Shown: positions 20,211 to 27,723 of the stretch, piece by piece
How positions within the stretch are numbered: the first letter of the stretch is position 1
Layout of the letters: every line of letters begins with the position of its first letter
Assembly (NCBI RefSeq): GCF_030700285.1
Contig: NZ_JAUYZJ010000001.1
Span: 269,805-333,804 of the forward strand
Source: Methylobacterium sp. NEAU K
Lineage (GTDB): Bacteria; Pseudomonadota; Alphaproteobacteria; Rhizobiales; Beijerinckiaceae
DNA length: 64,000 nt
Direction of reading: 5' to 3'
Translations under genes and position numbers: made by a program
Notes under the pieces: model-generated
Told to the model about the DNA's origin: nothing
The model's input: only the letters and a program-made list of their open reading frames with translations
Databases searched by the model: none

Positions 20211-20393
20211 ATGAGCATTTTTCAAATCAAGCAGAAGAAGAGCGGTGCTGTGCTTTGGACCGGAGCTGCCGACAGCGAGCAGACGGCGCTCGACGCGATG
20301 GCCCGCGAGGCTGGATACCGCGACTTCTCGTCCCTGCCGGACACGATCCGCGCCGACGGGATCGAAGCGGCCAAGCTGGACCTGATTTCCTAA
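20211..20393 (+). CDS. Small hypothetical protein (60 aa)
   Basis: A strong GGGGAGGGG ribosome site precedes the ATG. The 60-residue product is soluble, of mixed composition, and has no recognisable domain (central ALDAMAREAGYRDFSSLPDTIRADG). Codon use matches neighbouring real genes. A 15-bp hairpin at 20417-20451 follows. Function unknown. It is divergent from the RND adaptor gene and does not look like part of that operon. Confidence 0.65.
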   Translation: MSIFQIKQKKSGAVLWTGAADSEQTALDAMAREAGYRDFSSLPDTIRADGIEAAKLDLIS

Positions 20394-20416
20394 GCCTGGC
20401 CTACTATGACGCGTTG

Positions 20417-20451
20417 AATGAGGCGTCCGCCGCCATGGCGGGCGCCTCATT
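20417..20451. terminator. Bidirectional terminator hairpin shared by convergent genes
   Basis: AATGAGGCG-T-CCGCC pairs with GGCGG-G-CGCCTCATT around a GCCAT loop. This gives a 15-bp stem with one G-T pair. Its right end overlaps the stop codon of the minus-strand glycosyltransferase, and it also ends the 60-aa gene on the plus strand. Confidence 0.65.
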
Positions 20452-21494
20452 CATGCGTGGTCGATCTGCCGGGCCAGCGCCTCGATCTGTGCGGCGCAGT
20501 CGCGAATCGCTCTAGACCTGTACAAGTTGGCGATGACGGACGGGTCGAGGTCCAATCCGGCTTGGACGAGGCCGGGCCACGCAGACGCCTTGGGCCAACC
20601 GTGATGGACCACTGCGGCGCCGAGTGTTTCCAGGGCCGCAGCCTTCTCGGTCTGCTCGCCGTAGGCGCGTTCCTCCGGCAGACAGATGAGACGCTTTGCC
20701 TGTCCGGCGGCCAGCGCCACGAGACCGTCGCCACCCCCGCCGACCAGTACTGCGGCCTGCGCGACCCGGGCCTCGACGTCGTCGACCCAGCCGTGCAGAT
20801 GCAGGTTGTCGGGCGTCTCGCCGGAGCCGGACACGGATCCGAGCACGTGCCAGTGCCGGTCGGGCACGGCCCCCGCCGCCGCTGCGAGGGCCGTGAGGTC
20901 GCCGCCTGCGCCGCCGCGGCCGAACACCACGACAATGTCGTCGCCGGGAGGCGCCGCGGGCTGCGCCGGCGCGCCGAGGAAACCGGCGTAGTGCGTCTTC
21001 GCGCGGATCCAGGCCGGGACGCCCGCGCCATCGAGCGCCTCGGGGAACGGCGCGAGCAGCCGCGTCGCGCTTCGGAACGCGTCGAGATGCGGCCTGTCGG
21101 TCCGGGTGCCGGCGAGCCGCACCACCAGGGTCGGAACCGACAGGAGGCGCGCCAGGAGCGCGATCTCCACCGAGACGTCGACGACGATCAGCGCGGGGTC
21201 GGTCCGCCCCACCCATTCGGCGATGCGCGCCATCCGGGCCCGCACGCCCGGATGGTTCAGCGGCGCGTAGTGCAGCGCCTCCGGTCGCTCCGCTTCGCCG
21301 TCCCGGCCGTCGAATTCCGATCCGCCGAGCGGGCGGTCGTCGGGCAGGTCGAGCACGTCGAGTCCGCGCGTGTCGAACCCCGCCAGGGTGCCGATCAGCG
21401 TGCAGGGCCGGGGCAGGGCGGCCGCCACAGCGCGGGCGCGCTGGAAATGCCCGGCGCCCTGGTGGTGGACGTACCAGCCGATCCCGCGGGTCAC
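20451..21494 (-). CDS. Glycosyltransferase, GT-B fold, MurG/GT28-like
   Basis: About 347 residues. The GTG at 21494 is chosen because it overlaps the stop of the upstream glycosyltransferase by four bases (GTGA) and gives a natural start, GIGWYVHHQGAGHFQRA, with the GxGH-type loop of GT28/GT1 enzymes. The C-terminal half has HLHGWVDDVEARVAQAAVLVGGGGDGLVALAAGQAKRLICLPEERAYGEQTEKA. This is the donor-binding region with a GGG..E-type loop. It probably transfers a nucleotide-sugar residue to a lipid or small acceptor. Translation is likely coupled to the GT2 gene. Confidence 0.78.
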   Translation of the reverse strand: MTRGIGWYVHHQGAGHFQRARAVAAALPRPCTLIGTLAGFDTRGLDVLDLPDDRPLGGSEFDGRDGEAERPEALHYAPLNHPGVRARMARIAEWVGRTDPALIVVDVSVEIALLARLLSVPTLVVRLAGTRTDRPHLDAFRSATRLLAPFPEALDGAGVPAWIRAKTHYAGFLGAPAQPAAPPGDDIVVVFGRGGAGGDLTALAAAAGAVPDRHWHVLGSVSGSGETPDNLHLHGWVDDVEARVAQAAVLVGGGGDGLVALAAGQAKRLICLPEERAYGEQTEKAAALETLGAAVVHHGWPKASAWPGLVQAGLDLDPSVIANLYRSRAIRDCAAQIEALARQIDHA

Positions 21495-22609
21495 GCGGCG
21501 GCCCGCAGGGACAGGGCGAGGGCGTCGAGGTCGGCGAGCGCCCGGTCGAGGGGGCATTCCCGCGCCGGCGCGCTGCGCGACTCCAGGATCCGGTCGGCCC
21601 GCTCCACGAAGGCGATGGCGTTGGGGCAGTCGCCCAGGGCGGCGTGTTCGTCCGCGCCGAGCCCGAGCCGCGTGCAGGCCTCGGCCCGTGCCGGCAACGG
21701 GAGGTGGAACGCCCGGCGCAGGGCCGCGCGGCGCAGGATCAGCGCCTGCCAATGCGAAGCCTCGGGCAGCAGATAGGCTTCCCCCTCGAGGACGCGCGCC
21801 CGGCGCACCATCTCGGTGGCCATACCGCCCGAGACCCGACCCTGGTGGCGGGACGAGACCATCACGCGCACGTCCGGACAGTGGCGCAGGCGGGCGCCGC
21901 CCTCGCGCAGAAGCCCGACCAGGGCATTGTCCTCGCCGCAGGGCAGCGGCGGCAGGCCGCCGACTTGGCGATAGAACGTCACCGGGAAGGCGAGGCTCGC
22001 CCCGGTATGGTCGCCGTGGCGCGGGGCAGGATCGTGCGGTGGCGGGTCGAGGATGTCCTCCAGGCGCCGCACGCCGGACCAGTAGCGCTCGATCCGGGCG
22101 TGCAATTCCGTGAGCCTCGGGTCCGCGGTCCCGTCGTCGTCGATCACCAGCCGTCCGCCGACCACATCCGACGCGTGCAGAGCCCGCAGGTTCGCCGCGA
22201 CCCAGTCGGCCGGCAGCCGCGCATCCGCGTCGGTGGTGAGGAGGATGCCGTCCATGCCTCCTCCGTCGGCCTCGAGCCAGTCGGCGCCAGCATCGAGCGC
22301 CATCCGCCGGGCGGTGCCGACATGCGCGTCCGCGCCGACAAGCTCAGCCTCGATCATCCGCAGGGCGAGAGTCGCGAGCGCCCCCGAAGCGTCCAGGGCG
22401 CGGACCGCCGCCGCCGTGCCGTCGGTGCAGTTGTTGGCGAGCACCACGACCCGCAGCGGCGCCCGCGCCGAGAAGCCCTCTTGCCCGGCCAGGGAGGCGA
22501 GCAGCCGCGGCAGGCGCTCTGCCTCATTCCGGGCCGGAATGCAGACGACGCAGAGCCGGGCGATCGCGGTAGCCGTGCCGGTGGTCATGTCGGTTGTCCC
22601 CAACCTCAT
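21491..22609 (-). CDS. Glycosyltransferase family 2 protein
   Basis: 372 residues, GT-A fold. The N-terminal nucleotide-binding stretch is LCVVCIPARNEAERLPRLLASL, and NNCTDGT follows at the usual spacing. LLTTDADARLPADWVAANL holds the DxD metal site, and GGLPPLPCGEDNALVGLL the acceptor-side ED motif. The start could also be the second ATG at 22588. The gene lies between a GT4 enzyme and a GT28-like enzyme, and the GTGA overlap with the downstream gene indicates one transcript. Product and acceptor are unknown. Confidence 0.85.
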   Translation of the reverse strand: MRLGTTDMTTGTATAIARLCVVCIPARNEAERLPRLLASLAGQEGFSARAPLRVVVLANNCTDGTAAAVRALDASGALATLALRMIEAELVGADAHVGTARRMALDAGADWLEADGGGMDGILLTTDADARLPADWVAANLRALHASDVVGGRLVIDDDGTADPRLTELHARIERYWSGVRRLEDILDPPPHDPAPRHGDHTGASLAFPVTFYRQVGGLPPLPCGEDNALVGLLREGGARLRHCPDVRVMVSSRHQGRVSGGMATEMVRRARVLEGEAYLLPEASHWQALILRRAALRRAFHLPLPARAEACTRLGLGADEHAALGDCPNAIAFVERADRILESRSAPARECPLDRALADLDALALSLRAAA

Positions 22610-22833
22610 CGTCCCTGCCGGACGAAACGCTCGAAGCGGTAAGCGGTCCGGCTTCTGGTGTGGGTGCGGTGTCCCTCCCCCCTCTGCGGCGTAGGAAGAG
22701 AACGCGTCCTCTCTTGAGTCTACGTCCTTTCCATTCCGGGACGATCCGGAACCGGAGGTGGGACTACCGTAGACCGCGCGGGAGAGGGAGCCGCCGTGCC
22801 GAACGGATCCATCGGGGAGACCTCAGGATCGCC

Positions 22834-23928
22834 TCATCCCCGCCTCCCGGCGACGCGCAGCGTCGGCCGCGCCCGCTCCGCGCAGCGCGCCATCACGGCC
22901 TCGTAGGTCTCGAGATAGCGCGCGGTCATGGCGGTGGCGTCGTAGAGCGCCTCGGCCCGGTCGCGGCAGGCGCGGCGCGAGAGGCCAGCCGCCTCCCGGA
23001 TCGCCACCGAGAGGTCCTGCGAATCGTCCGGACGCGCCAAGCGCCCGCAAGCCGCGTCGAGGATGTCGGGCATGGCGCCCCGGCGGAAGGCCGCCACCGG
23101 CGTGCCGCAGGCGAGCGCCTCCGCGACCACGAGGCCGAACGGCTCCTCCCAGCGCGGCGACACGATCGCCACCCTGGCCCGGCCGAGATGGCGGGCGAGG
23201 TCGCTGTGCGAGAGATGGCCGAGATGCGTCAGGTCCGGGCCGAGCCTCGGGGCGATCTCGGCCGCCCAGTAGGCGGGGTTGAGCTTCGGTCCCGCGAAGG
23301 TCAGCGGCAATCCGGCCGCCCGCGCGGCGTCGATGGCGAGGTGAAGCCCCTTCTCGGGCACGATCCGGCCCGACCAGAAGACGAAGGGCGGAGCGTCGGG
23401 CGTATCGGAGAAGGCGAAGGTCGAGAGATCGACCCCGTTGTCGACCACCTGCGCGCCCGGTACGAGCGACGACCATTCCTGGGCCAGCGATGGCGAGACC
23501 GCGAGGTAGGCCATGTCCGGATCGGCCTCCGAGACGCCCCCGACGAGGGATTCGAACGGCGGTGTGTGCAGCACCGTGACCCAGGGCAGACCGAGCCTGG
23601 AACTCTCGCGCAAGGGCAGCGCGTGGAGGGCATTGTTGTGGACGATGTCGAACCCGCCGGCCGCGACCATCTCCATCATCCGGCGGTAGGCGTCGAACTC
23701 GGCGCGGTCGATCGCCTCCTCACGCTCCGGGTCCGAGAGGGCATCGCCGGTCGGGTCGCAGAGCATGACCGGATCGAGCGCCGGGTCCGAACCGCGGCTG
23801 GCGAACAGCGTCACATCGTGCCCACGCTGCTTCAGGGCCACCGTGAGGAGGTGGGTGTGCATCTCCAGACCGCCGGCATAGGGCTGGCCGATCGGGTACT
23901 TCAGATGTGCGAGGACAGCGATCTTCAC
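22834..23928 (-). CDS. Glycosyltransferase family 4 protein
   Basis: 364 residues, GT-B fold. It starts MKIAVLAHLKYPIGQPYAGGLEMHTHLLTVALKQRGHDVTLFA, the standard GT4 acceptor-domain start with GGxExH. The donor domain has VFWSGRIVPEKGLHLAIDAA and SPRWEEPFGLVVAEALACGTPVAA, the E-x7-E signature that contacts the nucleotide-sugar. It is first in a same-strand set of three glycosyltransferases, separated from the GT2 gene by about 220 bases. It probably builds a small glycoconjugate or surface polysaccharide. No transporter or polymerase gene is adjacent. Confidence 0.88.
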   Translation of the reverse strand: MKIAVLAHLKYPIGQPYAGGLEMHTHLLTVALKQRGHDVTLFASRGSDPALDPVMLCDPTGDALSDPEREEAIDRAEFDAYRRMMEMVAAGGFDIVHNNALHALPLRESSRLGLPWVTVLHTPPFESLVGGVSEADPDMAYLAVSPSLAQEWSSLVPGAQVVDNGVDLSTFAFSDTPDAPPFVFWSGRIVPEKGLHLAIDAARAAGLPLTFAGPKLNPAYWAAEIAPRLGPDLTHLGHLSHSDLARHLGRARVAIVSPRWEEPFGLVVAEALACGTPVAAFRRGAMPDILDAACGRLARPDDSQDLSVAIREAAGLSRRACRDRAEALYDATAMTARYLETYEAVMARCAERARPTLRVAGRRG

Positions 23929-24113
23929 GCGCGCACCGAATCCGGTTGTGGGGGGATCTTTGCCGACCGCAGAGAGGCGAGAGGACTTTTGTCCGCGGCG
24001 AGCGTGGCGGGTATCATGCCGGTCTTTTCTTCAGCAAGCGTTGCCCCATCGGCGCCGGAAGCGACGACGGAAGCGGCGCATTCCTGCCTTCGTAAGCCGG
24101 GCGGCCTGAACCG

Positions 24114-24753
24114 ATGATGATCAAGACGACGGGTCGGCCGTTCAGCCGGATGTGCCCGCCGCATGGGACCGGTACGGCAGCGCCCGTCGCGCCGATGATC
24201 AGCGGCGCCGCGAACCTTCTGGACCTGCCGAAGCTGTCCTGGGGCGAGGCCGGGGCGAACGTTGCGCCGGCCTGGATCTTCGTCCCGAACGGCGCCCCCT
24301 ACCTTATGCTTGCCGTCCTGAGCGGGCGTCCGCGGCGGCTCCGGCCCGATTCGGGCGACATCCGGCTGCGGGTGCTGGGGACCGAGATCCGGTTGCACCT
24401 GCGCCCGAGGGGCGGCGCGCCGCCGGCCGTTTCAACGCGCTGCAGAAGTTCGCCGACCTGATCGTCCTGCTGGCTCGACTTCTCGCTGCCGTCGAGATGC
24501 GGACGGCGGCGCGCTACGGGGTGATCCGCACCGTCGACCCTTGCAGGGACAGCCACGACCGTTCGACGCCCGGCAGCCGCAGACCATCCTGGCCTACGGC
24601 ATGCACGGCGGCGCCCCGCTGCGCCTCCGGGTCGTGCGGAAGCCCGGCGACAAGGCGTGGAAATACCGCGCGCGCATCGAGGTTGTGGACCGGGTCGACG
24701 GCACCGCGCACGGCCGCGGCGACATGGTCGCCGGCCTCGGCTTCAGCTGGTAG
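24114..24753 (+). pseudogene. Unrecognised gene broken into three reading frames
   Basis: Strong third-position G/C coding character runs through this stretch but switches frame twice. Frame one starts at ATG 24114 (MMIKTTGRPFSRMCPP) and reads well to about 24430. Frame two then continues as FNALQKFADLIVLLARLLAAVEM up to about 24540. Frame three runs from about 24541 (QTILAYGMHGGAPLRLRVV..) to the TAG at 24751. The simplest reading is one ancestral gene of about 210 codons with two frameshifts. I do not recognise the family. Two or three small overlapping genes are the alternative. Nothing else is supported between 23929 and 24805. Confidence 0.4.
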
Positions 24754-24805
24754 GCTGCAATCTGAGCCGCGCCCCGGCCTCGGCACGGCGGTGGAGGGGG
24801 CGTCG

Positions 24806-25783
24806 ATGGATCTTCCGGTCGGGCTGAGCGTGTTCGCGGTCGGCGCCGCGGCGCTCGCGGTGGTCACCCTCGCGGCCGGCGTGAAGATGATCCCCCAGGG
24901 CTACGTCTACACGGTCGAGCGGTTCGGTCGGTACGCCCGCACCCTCGAATCCGGCCTCGGCCTGATCATCCCGTTCATCGACCGCATCGGCCGGCGGGTG
25001 AACGTGATGGAGCAGGTCATCGACGTGCCGAGCCAGCAGGCGTTCACCCGCGACAACGCGGGCGTGACCATCGACGCGGTGGTCTTCTACCAGGTGCTCG
25101 ACGCGGCGCGGGCCTCCTACGAGGTCTCGAACCTCGACCTCGCCATGACGACCCTGACCATGACCAACATCCGCACCGTGGTCGGCTCGATGGATCTCGA
25201 CCAGCTCCTCGCGCACCGCGACGAGATCAACGAGCGCCTGTTGCGAGTGATGGACGCCGCGGCCTCGCCCTGGGGCGTGAAGATGAACCGCATCGAGATC
25301 AAGGACATCGTCCCCCCGGCCGACCTCGCGGGCGCCATGGCCCGGCAGATGAAGGCCGAGCGCGAGAAGCGCGCCTCGATCCTGGAGGCCGAGGGTCAGC
25401 GTGCCGCCGAGATCCTGCGGGCGGAAGGGCGCAAGCAATCGGCGATCCTGGAGGCGGAGGGCCGCCGCGAGGCCGCGTTCCGGGACGCGGAGGCGCGAGA
25501 ACGATCCGCCGAGGCCGAGGCGCGTGCGACCGGCATGGTCAGCCGGGCAATCGCCGAGGGCGACATCGCGGCGGCGAATTTCCTGGTGGCCGAGAAATAC
25601 GTCGACGCGGTGCGGGCGTTGGCCACCGCGCCCAACCAGCGGGTCGTCGTGGTGCCGATCGAGGCCGCGGCGCTGGCCGGCACGCTGGGTGGCATCGGCG
25701 AACTCACCCGCGCGGTCTTCGGCGAGGCCGCGCCGCCGCGCCGCGCGGGGCCGCCGCCCAACGTCGCCGCGCCGCGGACCTGA
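24806..25783 (+). CDS. SPFH-domain membrane protein (stomatin/QmcA-like)
   Basis: 325 residues. One N-terminal membrane helix (SVFAVGAAALAVVTLAAGV) is followed by an SPFH/band-7 domain: IPQGYVYTVERFGRYARTLESGLGLIIPFID.., DAVVFYQV, then VVGSMDLDQLLAHRDEINERL. Next comes a charged coiled-coil with repeated ILEAEGQRAAEILRAEGRKQ units, and a short Pro-rich tail. Such proteins form oligomeric cages in detergent-resistant membrane patches. GGAGGGGG precedes the ATG. An NfeD-like gene follows after four bases, the classic stomatin-NfeD operon, in which NfeD is thought to assist assembly. Confidence 0.93.
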   Translation: MDLPVGLSVFAVGAAALAVVTLAAGVKMIPQGYVYTVERFGRYARTLESGLGLIIPFIDRIGRRVNVMEQVIDVPSQQAFTRDNAGVTIDAVVFYQVLDAARASYEVSNLDLAMTTLTMTNIRTVVGSMDLDQLLAHRDEINERLLRVMDAAASPWGVKMNRIEIKDIVPPADLAGAMARQMKAEREKRASILEAEGQRAAEILRAEGRKQSAILEAEGRREAAFRDAEARERSAEAEARATGMVSRAIAEGDIAAANFLVAEKYVDAVRALATAPNQRVVVVPIEAAALAGTLGGIGELTRAVFGEAAPPRRAGPPPNVAAPRT

Positions 25784-25787
25784 TGCC

Positions 25788-26246
25788 GTGACCGGTGCCT
25801 CCATTCTCGACATCCTCGAGGCCCTCGGGCCGGCCTGGAGCTGGGTGATCGCCGGCCTCGTGCTGGCGGGCGCCGAGATCGCGGCGCCGGGCGTGTTCCT
25901 GATCTGGCTCGGCCTGGCGGCGCTCGCAACCGGGCTCGCTGCCGCCCTGATCCCCATGCCCTGGCAGGGCCAAACCCTTCTGTTCGCGGCCCTGGCCGTC
26001 GCCCTGGTCGGGATCGCCACGCGCCTGCACCGGCGCAGCGGCCGACCCCGCCGGGCGGCCCTCAACCGCGCCGACCGCGGCCTGATCGGGCGCGTGGGCG
26101 TGCTCGACGAACCGATCGTGCACGGCGCGGGCCGCATCCGCTTCGACGACACCCTGTGGCGGATCAAAGGGCCCGACCTGCCGGCAGGCGGCCGGGTGCG
26201 GGTGATCGGCCTCTCGGGGACGGTGCTTCGGGTGGAGGCGGCGTAG
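25788..26246 (+). CDS. NfeD-like membrane protein
   Basis: 152 residues starting at GTG 25788, four bases after the SPFH stop. Three hydrophobic helices (SWVIAGLVLAGAEIAAPGVFLIWLGLAALATGLAAALI and QTLLFAALAVALVGIA) precede a C-terminal OB-fold with GRVGVLDEPIVHGAGRIRFDDTLWRIKG. This is the short NfeD type without the ClpP-like protease domain. It works with the upstream SPFH protein. The start is inferred from spacing and from the absence of an ATG before the first helix. Confidence 0.88.
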   Translation: MTGASILDILEALGPAWSWVIAGLVLAGAEIAAPGVFLIWLGLAALATGLAAALIPMPWQGQTLLFAALAVALVGIATRLHRRSGRPRRAALNRADRGLIGRVGVLDEPIVHGAGRIRFDDTLWRIKGPDLPAGGRVRVIGLSGTVLRVEAA

Positions 26247-26383
26247 AGCGTGCCGATGATCAGACGCTGGCGGCTACGGCCGATCGCCGATGGGCAGCCT
26301 TGGACCCGGATACGCCGGAGCACGGGCTCTACGCCGCCATCGCAGGCGGACGTTCCCGGCGTCGTTGCTCTCGCGGTTACGCG

Positions 26384-26728
26384 CTACCCGCGCGGTCCAT
26401 TGCCCCCCTCTGACGCGTAGGCGTTGATGATCGCAGACAGCAGACCTGGAAAGCGCGCGTCCACCTCCGCCCAACGCGAATGGTTCCGCATCTCCACGCC
26501 GTGACGCTCGCTACGGATCAAGCCGGCCTCGCGTAGCACCTTGAAGTGGTTGGACAACGACGATTTCGGGATGACCCGATCGCCCATCGCGGAGACGGCC
26601 GCGCAGGCTTCCACGCAGCCTGCGCTCATGATCTTGGCGAAGATCGCCGCACGGCTCGGATCGGACAGGGCGTGCAGGATCGCCTCCGGTTGAACGTCCT
26701 CCATCGCGGGGTGAAACAGCGGCCTCAT
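26384..26728 (-). CDS. ArsR-type winged-helix regulator
   Basis: 114 residues. The helix-turn-helix region is ILHALSDPSRAAIFAKIM followed by IPKSSLSNHFKVLREAGLIRSERHGVEMRNHSR, typical of ArsR-family repressors. Two cysteines (AGCVEACAA) precede the recognition helix, but the metal-box motif ELCVCDL is absent, so metal sensing is not implied. The ATG at 26728 is chosen as the last start before the conserved domain. The gene is divergent from an SDR gene, with a dyad between them, and probably represses that gene. Confidence 0.82.
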   Translation of the reverse strand: MRPLFHPAMEDVQPEAILHALSDPSRAAIFAKIMSAGCVEACAAVSAMGDRVIPKSSLSNHFKVLREAGLIRSERHGVEMRNHSRWAEVDARFPGLLSAIINAYASEGGNGPRG

Positions 26729-26763
26729 GTTTTCTTCATGTGGGGGCTTGATCCGCGCTCCGT

Positions 26764-26784
26764 TAGTTCCGAAATCCCGAACTA
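26764..26784. promoter_or_regulatory. Probable operator between ArsR regulator and SDR
   Basis: TAGTTC (26764-26769) and GAACTA (26779-26784) form a 6-bp dyad with a 9-base centre, in the short intergenic region between the divergent regulator and dehydrogenase genes. ArsR-type proteins bind such dyads. The assignment to this regulator rests on position. Confidence 0.5.
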
Positions 26785-26834
26785 TGGGACTAGACGACCG
26801 CTCTGGAGCTGGCCCAGGCCGAAAGGTAGCACAC

Positions 26835-27581
26835 ATGTCAAAGCTTGACGGAAAGGTCGCCGTGGTGACCGGCGCATCGAAGGGGATCGGTGCCGCGATT
26901 GCCAAGGCCTTGGCGAAGGACGGCGCAGCGGTCGTGGTCAACTACGCTTCGAGCAAGGCGGGAGCGGACGCCGTCGTCGGGGCCATCACCGAGGCCGGTG
27001 GCAGGGCCATCGCGGTCCAGGGGGACGTCTCCAAAGCCGCACAGGCGCAGAGATTGATCGAATCGGCGGTGCATCAGTTCGGCCGGCTCGACGTGCTGGT
27101 CAACAATTCCGGCATCTACGAATTCGCAGCGATCGAAGAGGTCACCGAGGAGCATTATCGCCGTCTCTTCGATGTCAACGTGCTGGGCGTCTTGCTGGCG
27201 ACCCAGGCGGCTGCAAAGCATCTCGGCGAAGGCGGGAGCATCATCAACATCTCGTCGGCGATCACCCATGTGCACACGCCGACCGCGGCGGCCTATGCAG
27301 GGACCAAGGGAGCCCTGAATGCGATCTCGGGAGTCCTCGCCAACGAGCTGGCTCCACGCAGGATCCGGGTCAATGTGGTCAGCCCAGGCTTCGTGGTGAC
27401 CGAGGGCACGCATTCGGCCGGCGTCGTCGGCTCGGATATGGAGGCCGGCCTTGTCGCGCAGACGCCGCTCGGCCGTGCCGGCCAACCGGACGACATCGCC
27501 GGGGTCGTCGCGTTCCTCGCGTCCGACGATGCCCGCTGGTTGACCGGCGAGGAGATCACCGCCAGCGGTGGTATTCGCTGA
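26835..27581 (+). CDS. Short-chain dehydrogenase/reductase (3-oxoacyl reductase/glucose dehydrogenase type)
   Basis: 248-residue classical SDR. The NAD(P) motif is VTGASKGIGAAIAKALA and the structural motif is VLVNNSGIYEF (NNSG in place of NNAG). The catalytic triad is in INISSAITHVHTPTAAAYAGTKGAL (Ser, Tyr, Lys). The basic residue after the second strand (NYASSKAG) suggests NADP preference. The substrate cannot be predicted. The divergent ArsR-type regulator and the dyad suggest induced expression. AAAGG precedes the ATG. Confidence 0.88.
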   Translation: MSKLDGKVAVVTGASKGIGAAIAKALAKDGAAVVVNYASSKAGADAVVGAITEAGGRAIAVQGDVSKAAQAQRLIESAVHQFGRLDVLVNNSGIYEFAAIEEVTEEHYRRLFDVNVLGVLLATQAAAKHLGEGGSIINISSAITHVHTPTAAAYAGTKGALNAISGVLANELAPRRIRVNVVSPGFVVTEGTHSAGVVGSDMEAGLVAQTPLGRAGQPDDIAGVVAFLASDDARWLTGEEITASGGIR

Positions 27582-27723
27582 CAGGCGCCATCTAGGCCTG
27601 CGCGCGCTCCCACAACGGAAGCACGCGTAGGGACGAGGCCCGAGATGGCCGCAGTCAGGCCGCGTTCAGCCGATCGATGCTGGCCGCTGAATGCCCGCTC
27701 CTTCCCTCTCCGCCCTCGCGCGT

